Part shown: positions 21,904 through 30,679 of the stretch, piece after piece
How the letters are laid out: every line of letters starts with the position of its first letter
How positions within the stretch are numbered: the stretch's first letter is position 1
Assembly: GCA_025459425.1 (NCBI GenBank)
Contig: JALOQF010000042.1
Location: forward strand, 1-34,328
Direction: 5' to 3'
Source of the DNA: Myxococcaceae bacterium
GTDB taxonomy: Bacteria > Myxococcota > Myxococcia > Myxococcales > Myxococcaceae
Length of the DNA stretch: 34,328 bases
The notes under the pieces: model-generated
Databases searched by the model: none
Told to the model about the DNA's origin: nothing
Seen by the model: only the letters and a program-made list of their open reading frames with translations
Translations under genes and position numbers: made by a program

Positions 21904-24570
21904 CTACTTCGCGGCTGCGGCGCCGCCCGTCGCGGCTGGAGCCGGCACGCGGGCCGGCTGCGCATCGTGAATGACCTGCAGCACCGCCGCGAGCACCGTG
22001 AACGAGACGAGCAGCGTCGTGCCCAGGCCGATCATCGCCACCAGCCCGATGGACTGCAGGCCGTAGTGCTGCGCCGCGAGCAGCGAGCCGAAGCCGGCGA
22101 TGGTGGTGAGGGTCGACGAGGCGACCGCGGCACCGACGCTCCGCAGCGCCACCAGCGGCGGCGTGCCCTCGAGGAACCGGTGCAGCAGGTACAAGCCGTG
22201 GCTCACGCCGAACCCGAGCAGAATCGGCATCATCACCAGGTTCATGAAGTTCAGCTTCTCGCCGATGAGGCTCATGATGCCGAGCAGCATCACCATGCCG
22301 ACGATGAGCGGAATCACCGACGCCGCCGCCAGCTTCACCGAGCGGAAGTCGAGGTAGTGCATCACCAGAATCCAGATGGCCGCGAGCAGCACCGTCAGCT
22401 TGCCGTCCTTGAGCACGATCTCGGCGAGCTGCGCGTAGAGCAGCGCGAGCCCCGCGCCGTGGTACTCCTTGCCGCTCGCGGTGCGGATCACCTTCGTCTG
22501 CTTCGCGAAGGCCACCAGGTTCTTGTTGTCCCAGAGCGAGACCTTTGGGTACAGGAACGTGAGCCAGCCTTGGTTCTCGGGCTTCGTCGTCGGCAGGCTG
22601 CGGAAGTTCGCCGCGTACACCTCGGGCACGCCGGTGACGTCGAACGGCTTCTTCTCGAGCACCTTCATGAAGAACCCCGCCTTGTCCTGCATCTCGGGCG
22701 GCAACGACTCGACCTTGATCTCCATCGCCTCGAGCTCGGCCTTCCACTCGGCGAGGATCTTCGCGTTCGCCTCGGCCACCTTCGGCGGCGGCACGAAGCT
22801 GTACACGCTCACCACCTGGTCGACCGTGTTCCACTTCTCGGCGTCGGGCATGAAGTCGGTCGAGGGGTCCTTCACCAGCGCGTCCCAGACCTCCTTGGCC
22901 TCTTCGACGGTCGCGGTCGGAATCGCGATGGGGTCGGACGAGATCTTGAAGCGGTCGGCGATCTCGTCCTGCAGGCGAATCGCGGGCTGCCCCGGAGGCA
23001 CCAGCGCGCGTGTGTTGTAGTTGAACGTGATTCCGGCCTTGAGCTTCTCGAGCAGCGTGGCCTTGCGGTCCTTCGGCAGCGGCTCGTCGCTCCAGGGCAC
23101 GGCGAACGCACACACCGCGAGCACCACCGCCGTGCAGATGGCCAGCACGAGCTTGGGCGCGGGAATGCGCGTGACGCCCGACTGCATCGACTCGCTCGGC
23201 GGCGTCATCTTGCCGATGAGCTTCTCGGGCCACGTCGGGTCCTTGCGGCCGAGGAGCAGCAGGATCGACGGGCTCCACGCGAACAAGCAGGCCCCGGTCA
23301 GGAAGGTGCCCACGCCGGCGAGCAGCCCGAACTGTGAGAAGCCGCGGAACTCGGACACCAACAGCACGAAGAAGCTGCCCGCCGTCACCACCGCCGCCAC
23401 CAGCGCCGGCCGACCCGCGTTGATCAGCGCGTCGTGCACCGCCTGCTCGTAGCCCTTGCCCAGACCCAGCTCGATGCGCGTGCGGAAGGTGAAGTGCAGG
23501 CCGAAGTCGATGCCGAAGCCCATGATGATGGCCGCGATGATCGAGGTGATCATGTTGAGTTCGCCGAAGGCCAGCTTGGCGAAGCCCATCGTGTACACGG
23601 TGCCCATGACGACCCCCGAGAGCACCAGGAACGTCGGGAACACCTTGCGGAAGAAGACGATGGTGAAGAACGCGATGCCGGCGAGCGCGAGGAGCAGCAC
23701 GTCGTCGAGCGACTGCTGAATCGCGTAGCTGTCGTCGAGCGCCGTCTTGTACGAGCCCGAGAAGCCGAAATAGACGGTCTGCGCGTCGCCCATGGCCTCG
23801 TAGTCCTCGAGCAGCTTCACGCCCGTGGCCTTCGCGCTCTCGCCGATGAGCCCCTTCGCCTCGAGCTTCGGCGGCGGCGTCGCGTCGTATGTGAGGCCCG
23901 TGAGGAACTCGACGAACTTCTCGGTCTTCTGCAGGTCGGTCGAGTTCCACATCGGCTTGACCAGCATGAGCACCATCTTGCCGTCGTCGCTGATGTAGTA
24001 GTCGTCGCGAATGCTCTTCTTGCCGACCGACGAGTACTTCTGAATCAGGTCTTCCATCTCGAGCTTCACCGGCTCGGTCTTCTTGATCTCGATGAAGAAC
24101 GGGTTGGCGCGGCGCAGCTGGTCCTTGAGGTAGGCCATGATGCGCTTGCGGCCTTCCTCGAGGTCCTCGGTGCGAATGAAGAGCACCATGTTCTCTTGAA
24201 TGAAGTCGACCGGCACCTTGTAGGTGATGAAGCGCACCCACGGCGTGCCGTCGGGCTGCTTCGCGGCCTTCATGCGCTCGACGAGGTCGTCCGAGACGCG
24301 CTTCATCGTCGCCTTGTCGTCGCTGCGCAGGGCGAACTGGAGGTAGCCGGTGCCTCCGACCATGTCGATGACGCGCTTGACCGCCTTCACCTCGGGGAGG
24401 TCTTGCGAGATGAGCGCGAGCTGGTCGGACTCGATGGTCAGCTTCGAGGTGAGCCAGCCGGTGACGACCCCCAGCGCGATGACACCGGCGAGGAACCGGC
24501 CCGGGAAGGCCACCACGAGCCGCGCGTAAGCGGCGATGAGACGGGTGACGAAAGACGAGGAGTCACTCAT
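21904..24570 (-). CDS. RND/MMPL-family membrane transporter
   Basis: 888 residues with the duplicated RND plan: one transmembrane helix near residue 25, a large periplasmic domain at about 45-285, then five helices at about 290-470 (LDDVLLLALAGIAFFTIVFF, MITSIIAAIIMGFGIDFGLH). After the helix at about 495 a second periplasmic domain and a final helix bundle follow (about 735-870; MPILLGFGVSHGLYLLHRF). The two GFGxDFGLH / GFGVSHGLY turns are the paired family motifs. Relatives in the MMPL/HpnN group export lipids, hopanoids or hydrophobic compounds using the proton gradient; no partner fusion protein gene is adjacent. The ATG at 24570 is preceded at 11 bp by a TAGGGT -10-like element. It is the largest gene of the window. 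Confidence 0.9.
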   Translation of the reverse strand: MSDSSSFVTRLIAAYARLVVAFPGRFLAGVIALGVVTGWLTSKLTIESDQLALISQDLPEVKAVKRVIDMVGGTGYLQFALRSDDKATMKRVSDDLVERMKAAKQPDGTPWVRFITYKVPVDFIQENMVLFIRTEDLEEGRKRIMAYLKDQLRRANPFFIEIKKTEPVKLEMEDLIQKYSSVGKKSIRDDYYISDDGKMVLMLVKPMWNSTDLQKTEKFVEFLTGLTYDATPPPKLEAKGLIGESAKATGVKLLEDYEAMGDAQTVYFGFSGSYKTALDDSYAIQQSLDDVLLLALAGIAFFTIVFFRKVFPTFLVLSGVVMGTVYTMGFAKLAFGELNMITSIIAAIIMGFGIDFGLHFTFRTRIELGLGKGYEQAVHDALINAGRPALVAAVVTAGSFFVLLVSEFRGFSQFGLLAGVGTFLTGACLFAWSPSILLLLGRKDPTWPEKLIGKMTPPSESMQSGVTRIPAPKLVLAICTAVVLAVCAFAVPWSDEPLPKDRKATLLEKLKAGITFNYNTRALVPPGQPAIRLQDEIADRFKISSDPIAIPTATVEEAKEVWDALVKDPSTDFMPDAEKWNTVDQVVSVYSFVPPPKVAEANAKILAEWKAELEAMEIKVESLPPEMQDKAGFFMKVLEKKPFDVTGVPEVYAANFRSLPTTKPENQGWLTFLYPKVSLWDNKNLVAFAKQTKVIRTASGKEYHGAGLALLYAQLAEIVLKDGKLTVLLAAIWILVMHYLDFRSVKLAAASVIPLIVGMVMLLGIMSLIGEKLNFMNLVMMPILLGFGVSHGLYLLHRFLEGTPPLVALRSVGAAVASSTLTTIAGFGSLLAAQHYGLQSIGLVAMIGLGTTLLVSFTVLAAVLQVIHDAQPARVPAPAATGGAAAAK

Positions 24571-24581
24571 GAGCGGGCGGC

Positions 24582-24587
24582 ACCCTA
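24582..24587 (-). promoter_or_regulatory. Candidate -10 element of the RND transporter gene
   Basis: TAGGGT on the minus strand ends 11 bp before the ATG at 24570. No -35 consensus is evident in the GC-rich sequence upstream. Confidence 0.3.
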
Positions 24588-24643
24588 TCCCGCGGCGAGC
24601 GGGAAGCGAGCGTCAAAGGGCCTCGCCGTTCGTGGAGCCAGCG

Positions 24644-24985
24644 TCAGCGGTTGCTGGCGCAGCCGGCGCTGATCTTGAACAGCAGGTTGTCGGTAGCGCA
24701 GGCGAGGCGCTGCAGCTCCCACGACGTGCGCTGCCCTTCGCCACAGCGCGGGAGCGCGTTGAGGCACTGCGCGTACAAGTCGAGCTGCTTGAGGTCGTTC
24801 TGCGTGCAGTCGTCGAGGTTCGACTCGCAGGTGGTGACCTGGCTCTGGGTCCACGCGTTGCGGCCGGCGTTGCAGCCCGCGCCCTTGTCGTCGGCGCCCT
24901 GCTCGGCGGCGGCGATGCGGGTGCACGGCGTGCCGCAGCCAGCGAGCGCGGCGAGGACCAGGGTGGCGCCAAGGACTCGAATCAT
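24644..24985 (-). CDS. Small Cys-rich lipoprotein
   Basis: 113 residues. A clear lipoprotein signal (MIRVLGATLVLAALAGC, lipidation Cys17) is followed by a mature part with eight further Cys residues, enough for several disulfides, and a mostly helical, polar sequence (QVTTCESNLDDCTQNDLKQL). No known domain was recognised. It is 73 bp upstream of the RND gene on the same strand, so it could be co-transcribed with it, although each has its own -10-like element. It should sit in the inner or outer membrane facing the periplasm. Confidence 0.75.
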   Translation of the reverse strand: MIRVLGATLVLAALAGCGTPCTRIAAAEQGADDKGAGCNAGRNAWTQSQVTTCESNLDDCTQNDLKQLDLYAQCLNALPRCGEGQRTSWELQRLACATDNLLFKISAGCASNR

Positions 24986-24993
24986 GGAGCGGC

Positions 24994-24999
24994 GTCATA
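24994..24999 (-). promoter_or_regulatory. Candidate -10 element of the Cys-rich lipoprotein gene
   Basis: TATGAC on the minus strand ends 8 bp before the ATG at 24985, compatible with a near-leaderless transcript. Confidence 0.4.
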
Positions 25000-25031
25000 C
25001 CCCGGCCCTCGCCGAAAGCGACAGCCGCGCG

Positions 25032-25967
25032 TCACTTGCGGGGCGCGGGCGGCGGCGGCGGCGGCAACGAGATGAGCGGCTGGCCGGCGCCGCTCACCTG
25101 CGGCAGCGCGCCGTTCCATTTGTTGATGCTCTCGTACGAGAGGAACTCGGGCGTGAGCGACTTCGCCCGCAGCAGAATGGCCTTCGCCTCGGCCTCGGCG
25201 CGAATGAGCTGCGACTGGGCCGCCGCCTCGGCGCGCACGAGCTCGTTCTTCGCCTCCATGTCCGCGCGAATGCGCGCCTGCTCCGCCACGCCCTTCTCCT
25301 GGGCGATGCGCTTCTGGGCCTCGGCCTCGGACTCCTTGATCTCGTTCTCGCGCTGCTGCGCGCGCTGCGTCGCCTCGATCTTCGCGTTGATGGCGTCGAC
25401 CACCTGGCCGGGGAACCGGAACTCGCCGGTCGCGTACACGCGGTCGATGACGATGCCGTACGGCAGAATCTGCGCGGCCACCTTCTCGGTCACGCGGTCG
25501 AGCAGCTCACGCCGGCCCTTGCCGTACACCGACTCGATGGTCATCTCGGAGGCCACCGAGTTCATCGCGTCGATGACCATGTTGCGCAGGAAGATGTTGG
25601 TGATCTCGTCGATGCCGCGGCGGAACTTCTGGAACAGCACCGGCACCGACTCGGGCTTCACCATGTACGAGATGCCGAGCTGCGCGCCGACCGACAGCCC
25701 CTCGGTCGTCTGGAACGAGACGGTCTCGGGGAAGACGGTGTTCTGCTGGAAGGTGGGGAACTTGTAGATCTCCTGGCTGATGGGCCAGTACGCGTAGCGG
25801 CCGACGCCCAGCGGCTCGCTCTCGACGCCCTGCGGGCTGCCCAGCAGGTACACCTTGATGCCGCGATAGCCCGCGGGAATGGTGGCGCACGCGGAAGAGA
25901 GAGACGCGACGGCGACGACGACGAACGCCCGCGTCAACGCGCGGACCCGCGACGAAACAACACCCAT
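25032..25967 (-). CDS. SPFH/prohibitin-domain protein with lipoprotein-like N-terminus
   Basis: 311 residues from the ATG at 25967, which has GAGGTG a few bases upstream. The N-terminus (VRALTRAFVVVAVASLSSAC, Cys27) looks like a lipoprotein signal or a signal anchor. An SPFH domain follows at about 28-200: IPAGYRGIKVYLLGSPQGVE, TTEGLSVGAQLGISYMVKPE, and ILPYGIVIDRVYATGEFRFP. A long charged helix at about 205-280 (QRAQQRENEIKESEAEAQKR) is the usual coiled coil of the family, and the end is Pro-rich. SPFH proteins form large membrane rings and scaffold proteases or lipids. Standard prohibitins have a plain N-terminal helix; a possible lipid anchor would place this one in the periplasm. The SppA gene lies 140 bp upstream on the same strand. 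Confidence 0.85.
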   Translation of the reverse strand: MGVVSSRVRALTRAFVVVAVASLSSACATIPAGYRGIKVYLLGSPQGVESEPLGVGRYAYWPISQEIYKFPTFQQNTVFPETVSFQTTEGLSVGAQLGISYMVKPESVPVLFQKFRRGIDEITNIFLRNMVIDAMNSVASEMTIESVYGKGRRELLDRVTEKVAAQILPYGIVIDRVYATGEFRFPGQVVDAINAKIEATQRAQQRENEIKESEAEAQKRIAQEKGVAEQARIRADMEAKNELVRAEAAAQSQLIRAEAEAKAILLRAKSLTPEFLSYESINKWNGALPQVSGAGQPLISLPPPPPPAPRK

Positions 25968-26107
25968 GAGAGCACCTCGTGTCGACTTCGAAGGAACCAA
26001 CCGACTGCGACGGTGAGGGCGGCCGCTCTCGAAGGCCCTCGTATGAACGAGGCCAGCCGCCACCACCCGCAGTCATTCGGTGCGCTTCTACGAGGGAAGA
26101 CTCACGC

Positions 26108-27973
26108 TCACCGCGGGTCGACGGCGACGTCCATCATGGGGAAGACACGCTCCCCGGCGAGCACGCGCTCGGTGAAGACGCCGAAGTGCGGCACCTTCTG
26201 GAGCAACGCGCCGCCCGGTGACGCGGCCATCGCCTTGCCCACCAGCACGCCCGCGGCGCGCGACATCGGGTCCTCGCCGCCCTCTTCGTCCTGCTCGAGC
26301 AGCGACTGGAGGAACGTCTTCTTCGGCGTGAACAGCTCGAGCTTCACGCGGTCTTCCTTCGGCAGGCCGGCCTTCTCCTTCGCCAGCTCGATGGCCTCGG
26401 TGACGCCGCCGAGTCGGTCGACGAGCCCCTTCTCGAGGGCCTCGTCACCCAGCCAGGTGCGGCCCTGCGCGACGGCCTCGAGCTCGTCGTAGGACTTCTT
26501 GCGGCCCTTCGCGGCGAGCTCGACGAAGCGCTTGTACGAGCCGAAGAGGTTGGCTTCGAACTGCTTCGCCTCGTCGTCCGTCATCTTGCGCGCGCCGATG
26601 ACGGCGTCGGCGTGCGTGCCCTGCTTGAACGTCTCGTTGTTGAGGTCGAGCTTCTCGTAGAGCGGCCCGAGGTTGGGCACGACCGAGAAGATGCCGATGC
26701 TGCCGGTGTACGTCGACGGCTGGGCGACGATGGCCGTCGCGTCCATCGAGACCCAGTAGCCGCCCGACGCGGCGACGTCGCTCATCGAGACGATGACGGG
26801 CTTCTTCTCGCGCGCCTTCTCGACCTCGCGGCGCACGTAGTCGCAGCCGAGGCCCGCGCCCCCGGGAGAGTCGACGCGGAAGATGATGGCCTTCACGTCG
26901 TCGTCCTCGACGGCCTTGCGCAGCGACTTGATGATGGGGTCGGCCCCCTGCGACGCGCCGCCCGAGAACGGGTCGGTGCCGCCCTTGCCCGCGACGATGA
27001 GGCCCACCGAATAGATGAGCGCGAAGGTGTGCTTGCCCTCGGGCAGGCCGGCCTCCTTGCCGCTCACGCGCCGGTACTTCGCGGCCGAGAGGAACTTCAC
27101 CTTCTCGTCGGCCTTGACGCCCGTCTTCTGCCGCAGCTCGGCCTCGACCTCGTCCCAGTAGGCGAGCTTGTCGATGAGCTTCTTCTCGAGCGCCCAGTCG
27201 GACTTCTCGCCGGCCTCCTCGACGAGCGCGCGCACCGCGTCGGGCTCGAGGTTGCGCGCCTTCGCGACGGCCGAGACGAAGTGGTCGAAGCCGCGGGCGA
27301 GGTTGCCGTTGATCATCTCCTTCACCGGCTCGGTGAAGGCCTTGCGGCCGAACTGCTCGCCCGAACCCGACTTGTACTTGCCGAAGCGGAAGTACTGCAC
27401 CTCGACGCCGAGCTTCTCGAGCAGGCCCGGGTAGTGCGCCAGGTCGGTGGCGAAGCCGTTGAACTCGAAGCGGCTGTCACGAGGCATGACGATGGAGTCC
27501 GCCGCGATGGCCAGCGAGTACTCGCGCTCGGTCATGAACTCGCTCCACGCGATGACGAACTTGCCGCTCTTCTTGAACTCGACGAGGGCGTCGCGCAGCT
27601 CCTCGATCTTCGCGGGCCCCACCATCAACGGCTCGAGCTCGAGCAGCACGCCCTTGACGCGCTTGTCGGCGGCGGCCTTCTTCAGGTTGAAGACGTGCTG
27701 CTGCACGGTGACGACCTTCGGGCCGAAGAGCTCGTCGAGGCCCTCGGTGGCCACGTACTCGGGAATCTCACCGCCGAGCTTCATCTTGAGCACCGCGCCG
27801 TCGGACACCGAGGCCGAGCCCGACGCCGCCGCGGCGATGACGACGACCATCACCGCGACGAGGCCCAGCGCCCCACAGCCGAGCAGCCACCACGAGGCCG
27901 ACGACTTCTTCGGAGGCGCAGGGGGAGGCCGCGGGGGCTGCTGAGGCACGGGAGGCGGGAGGGCGTCGCTCAT
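26108..27973 (-). CDS. sppA: Signal peptide peptidase SppA, 67K (double-domain) type
   Basis: 621 residues, the size of the E. coli-type SppA that carries two tandem ClpP-like domains. A Pro-rich cytoplasmic start precedes one transmembrane helix at about 28-50 (WWLLGCGALGLVAVMVVVIA). The catalytic Lys is in the N-terminal domain (YKSGSG, Lys201) and the nucleophile Ser403 in the C-terminal domain (SDVAASGGYW), as in E. coli Lys209/Ser409. VDSPGGAGLGCDYV and YTGSIGIFSV are further family segments. The enzyme digests cleaved signal peptides in the membrane. The Pro-rich N-terminal 20 residues are unusual for the family. It is upstream of the SPFH gene on the same strand; SPFH-protease partnerships are known in other systems, so a functional pairing is plausible but unproven. 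Confidence 0.92.
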   Translation of the reverse strand: MSDALPPPVPQQPPRPPPAPPKKSSASWWLLGCGALGLVAVMVVVIAAAASGSASVSDGAVLKMKLGGEIPEYVATEGLDELFGPKVVTVQQHVFNLKKAAADKRVKGVLLELEPLMVGPAKIEELRDALVEFKKSGKFVIAWSEFMTEREYSLAIAADSIVMPRDSRFEFNGFATDLAHYPGLLEKLGVEVQYFRFGKYKSGSGEQFGRKAFTEPVKEMINGNLARGFDHFVSAVAKARNLEPDAVRALVEEAGEKSDWALEKKLIDKLAYWDEVEAELRQKTGVKADEKVKFLSAAKYRRVSGKEAGLPEGKHTFALIYSVGLIVAGKGGTDPFSGGASQGADPIIKSLRKAVEDDDVKAIIFRVDSPGGAGLGCDYVRREVEKAREKKPVIVSMSDVAASGGYWVSMDATAIVAQPSTYTGSIGIFSVVPNLGPLYEKLDLNNETFKQGTHADAVIGARKMTDDEAKQFEANLFGSYKRFVELAAKGRKKSYDELEAVAQGRTWLGDEALEKGLVDRLGGVTEAIELAKEKAGLPKEDRVKLELFTPKKTFLQSLLEQDEEGGEDPMSRAAGVLVGKAMAASPGGALLQKVPHFGVFTERVLAGERVFPMMDVAVDPR

Positions 27974-28094
27974 GAGGTCGAGGGGTTAGCCGCCAGCCGC
28001 GCGCGAGTCGACGCCCCGTTTGGGGCAGGAAACGTCAACCAGCCATACAGATGCGACGCCTTTTCGAACGCTGCGTCGCTCGGCTGGAGGCCTC

Positions 28095-28835
28095 ATGCAC
28101 ACCCATCGAATCCGACCCGGCGAGACGTTGACGATGGTCGCCAAAGCCAACCGCACCACGGTCGAGCGGCTGGTGGCGGCCAACGGGCTGCGAAACGCCG
28201 ACGTCGTTCCGGCGGGCACGGTGTTGCGGCTCCCGGACCACTTCGAGCCCGCGCGCACGGGACCGGGCGCGGTGCGGCCGTCGACGACGCCCACCAGCCA
28301 GCCGTCACGCGGCGTGACGGTCGACCAGCTGCGCCGAATCATGCCGCGGCTGCCGCTGGCCGACGCGCGCCGGTACCTGCCCTTCCTCAACGCGGCGATG
28401 GCCGAGGTGAACATCACCACGCCGAAGCGTCAGGCCGCGTTCCTCGCGCAGGTGTCACACGAGTCGGGCCAGCTGCGCTTCTTCGAAGAGATTGCCTCGG
28501 GCGCGGCGTACGAGGGTCGACGCGACCTCGGCAACGTGCGGCCGGGAGACGGCCGACGCTTCAAGGGGCGCGGGCCCATTCAGCTGACCGGCCGAGCCAA
28601 CTATCGCGACGCAGGCCGCGCGCTCGGGGTCGACCTCGAGAATCGTCCCACGCGCGCCGCGGACCCCGACATCGCGTTCCGCGTGGCGGGCTGGTACTGG
28701 AAGACGCGCGACCTCAACCCGCTCGCCGACCGGGGCGACTTCGTGGAGATCACCCGCCGCATCAATGGTGGGGTGAACGGGCTCGCGGACCGCCAGCAGG
28801 CCTGGGCCCGCGCGCGTGCGGTGCTTCAGGCGTGA
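28095..28835 (+). CDS. LysM-GH19 chitinase/lysozyme-like protein
   Basis: 246 residues. One LysM domain at about 3-47 (HRIRPGETLTMVAKANRTTV, LVAANGLRNADVVPAGTVL) binds peptidoglycan or chitin. A Pro/Ser/Thr linker then leads to a glycoside hydrolase family 19 domain at about 75-245: AFLAQVSHESGQLRFFEE with the catalytic acid Glu123 and a second Glu at 131/132, RFKGRGPIQLTGRANYRDAG, and DIAFRVAGWYWKTRDLN with ITRRINGGVNGL at the end. The same domain occurs in phage endolysins and bacterial cell-wall hydrolases. No signal peptide is present, so release would need lysis or another route. GGAGG-type ribosome site (GGAGG at 28086) precedes the ATG. It is divergent from sppA, 121 bp away. Confidence 0.9.
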   Translation: MHTHRIRPGETLTMVAKANRTTVERLVAANGLRNADVVPAGTVLRLPDHFEPARTGPGAVRPSTTPTSQPSRGVTVDQLRRIMPRLPLADARRYLPFLNAAMAEVNITTPKRQAAFLAQVSHESGQLRFFEEIASGAAYEGRRDLGNVRPGDGRRFKGRGPIQLTGRANYRDAGRALGVDLENRPTRAADPDIAFRVAGWYWKTRDLNPLADRGDFVEITRRINGGVNGLADRQQAWARARAVLQA

Positions 28836-28899
28836 CCGGGTTCGAGCGTGACGAGGCTTGACGGAGCGCGTCGGCGACGCCTCTGATGCGTCGCCCGAC

Positions 28900-29634
28900 A
28901 TGAGTTCCAGGCACCTGCTCCTCGACAGTCCGGCCCTTGGCCGCCGCGTTCACCTGTGGGCCTTCGGGCACGTCGGCCAGCCCGTCATCGTCTTCCCGTC
29001 GAACGCCGGCGTCGCGCACGAGTGGCAGCAGAGCGGCATGGTGGACGCGCTGGCGCCGCTGCTCGCCGCGCGCCGCATCAAGCTGTACTGCCCCGAGAGC
29101 AACATCTCGCAGACGTTCTCGGGCCAGGGCTCGCTCGCCGAGCGCATGCACCGGCACCACCTGTACGAGCGCTTCGTGCTCGAGACGCTGGTGCCCTTCG
29201 TTCGCGAAGACTGCCGGTCTCCGAACGTGCGCATGGTGGCTGCGGGCTGCAGCATGGGCGCGATGTACACGTCGCTGTTTGCGCTCAAGCACCCCGAGAC
29301 GTTCAAGAGCGGGCTGTGCCTGTCGGGGCGGTACCGCGGCTCGTCGTACGTGCGCGGCGGGTACCACGAGGAGCTGTACTACAACGACCCACTCGCCTTC
29401 GTGCCGAACCTCTCGGGCGCGGCGCTCGAGCGCGTTCGGCGCAACACGCACCTGACGCTCGTCGTGGGCCAGGGTGCGTTCGAGGGCCGGTGCCTGCCAG
29501 AGACCATCGAGCTGGGCGGGTGGCTGAAGAAGAAGCACGTGCCGCACCACCTCGGAGTGTGGGGCCACGACGCGCGGCATGAGTACACGTGGTGGCGGCG
29601 GCAGGCGGTGCACTACCTGTCGCAGCTCGCGTGA
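28900..29634 (+). CDS. Alpha/beta-hydrolase esterase
   Basis: 244 residues from the ATG at 28900; a TTG start at 28858 is possible. The protein matches the PF00756 esterase family: GQPVIVFPSNAG after the first strand, CPESNISQTFSGQGSLAERM, RHHLYERFVLETLVPFVRED, and the nucleophile elbow AAGCSMGAMYT with Ser118. LVVGQGAFEGRCLPET and WGHDARHEYTWWRRQ supply the last strand and the His of the triad. No signal peptide is seen, so it is probably cytoplasmic; the ester substrate is unknown. It follows the LysM-GH19 gene by 64 bp on the same strand and may share its transcript. It is convergent with the small TPR-like gene. Confidence 0.87.
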   Translation: MSSRHLLLDSPALGRRVHLWAFGHVGQPVIVFPSNAGVAHEWQQSGMVDALAPLLAARRIKLYCPESNISQTFSGQGSLAERMHRHHLYERFVLETLVPFVREDCRSPNVRMVAAGCSMGAMYTSLFALKHPETFKSGLCLSGRYRGSSYVRGGYHEELYYNDPLAFVPNLSGAALERVRRNTHLTLVVGQGAFEGRCLPETIELGGWLKKKHVPHHLGVWGHDARHEYTWWRRQAVHYLSQLA

Positions 29635-29655
29635 GCGGTACGCCGCCGAAGCTGC

Positions 29656-29898
29656 TCAGCGCGCCCCTTTCGTTCGCTGCGCTTCTCGCAGCGCCATGAC
29701 GCGCTCGAGCGCCTGACGCAAGGACGCATCGTTCGGTGCGAACGCCAGCGCCAGGCGAAGGTTCGTCTCGGCCGACTGGAGCTGCCCGCGCGCCTCGTCG
29801 TCGGTCGCGGCCTTGAGCAGCGCGGCCGCGCGGTCTCCGCCGAAGGCCCGCGTGCCACCTGCCGGCGTGTGCGTTCGTGTAGTCGCCACCTGTGCCAT
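29656..29898 (-). CDS. Small TPR-like helical protein
   Basis: 80 residues from an ATG preceded by a strong AAGGAG. The sequence after residue 25 is a helical pair resembling a single tetratricopeptide unit (DDEARGQLQSAETNLRLAL, then AFAPNDASLRQALERVMALR). Similar segments end longer myxobacterial proteins with J or receiver domains; here it stands alone. The N-terminal 25 residues are polar and probably disordered. It lies tail to tail with the esterase. No signal peptide or other motif is present; the role is unknown. Confidence 0.6.
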   Translation of the reverse strand: MAQVATTRTHTPAGGTRAFGGDRAAALLKAATDDEARGQLQSAETNLRLALAFAPNDASLRQALERVMALREAQRTKGAR

Positions 29899-30160
29899 GT
29901 GCGCTCCTTGCGTCGTCGTGCGTCGGGTTGTGCGGCTGGAATGGAATACCTTTCATCGGTTGACGCACGTCGCCGGGAGCGTCCCGACTCGCCCGACGTC
30001 AGCGGCGTGGGGCTCGAGGGCCCTCGCTCGTGACCTCCACGACTCCAGTTGGCCTCACCGATTGGAGCTGCGCTCAGCGCGCGCCGTCGCCCCCCGCAGG
30101 TGCGTGGTGCGGCTGAAAACCGAATACCGTCCTCGGCCAACACCCTCGTTGGGAGCGCCC

Positions 30161-30679
30161 ATGCGTCACCCTCGCCCACCACCGCGGAGCCGCCTCGAAG
30201 CCCTCCGGGACGCCTCGCGCACCTGGTCCGACCCGAGAGAAGCGCCGTGGCCGGTGATGTTCTCTGGCAGCCTCGCCGGGTTGCGCTGCGGCGTCGACGG
30301 CACGGACAACGGGCCACACCCGCTGATGCAGCGGCTCCTGGCGCTGCGCACGCTGAGAGCCGTTCCTTTCTGCCCGGAAGACCTCGCGCTGGGTACTCCG
30401 CGCTGCATGCCCGACCTGCACGGGGGCGATGGCTTCGATGCGCTCGAGGGGCGCGCGCACGTGCGGCTCGACGATGGGCGCGACGTCACCGACGCGCTCA
30501 TTCGCGCCGCCGGGGTCATGGTGGAGACCGCGCTCCGCGAGCGGGTGCGCTTCGCCGTGTTGATGGACATGAGCGCCGCGTGCGGCACGCAGGTCATCTC
30601 GGATGGCGCGCGGGGCGTTTCAGACCGCCGCTACCAGGTGGGCTTCGGTGTGGCGGCGGCGGCGCTAGCAGGCTGTTGA
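30161..30679 (+). CDS. DUF523-family protein, C-terminal end altered by an IS5-family insertion
   Basis: 172 residues. DUF523 landmarks are all visible: GSLAGLRCGVDGTDNG (family SACLLGxxCRYDG, here without the first Cys), VPFCPEDLALGTPR, DLHGGDGFDALEGRAHVRL, GRDVTDALIRAAG, and VLMDMSAACGTQVISDG where most members have SPSCG. DUF523 proteins have no settled biochemical role. The last codons (LAGC, stop) come from the insertion sequence: without it, and with one copy of the CTAG duplication, the reading would be LGS then stop. The insertion therefore changes only the last residues and the gene may still work. The ATG at 30161 was chosen because it gives a compact start; an upstream ATG in the same frame is not supported by codon bias. 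Confidence 0.8.
   Translation: MRHPRPPPRSRLEALRDASRTWSDPREAPWPVMFSGSLAGLRCGVDGTDNGPHPLMQRLLALRTLRAVPFCPEDLALGTPRCMPDLHGGDGFDALEGRAHVRLDDGRDVTDALIRAAGVMVETALRERVRFAVLMDMSAACGTQVISDGARGVSDRRYQVGFGVAAAALAGC

Noticed and set aside
21641..24241. 866-codon minus-strand open frame inside the RND transporter gene
   Set aside because: It is the wrong frame of the RND gene. Only its last 31 codons, outside that gene, have coding character, and they are listed separately.
28095..28835. Prophage segment around the LysM-GH19 gene
   Set aside because: No integrase, capsid, tail, holin or attachment-site duplication was seen. The neighbours sppA and the esterase are ordinary chromosomal genes.
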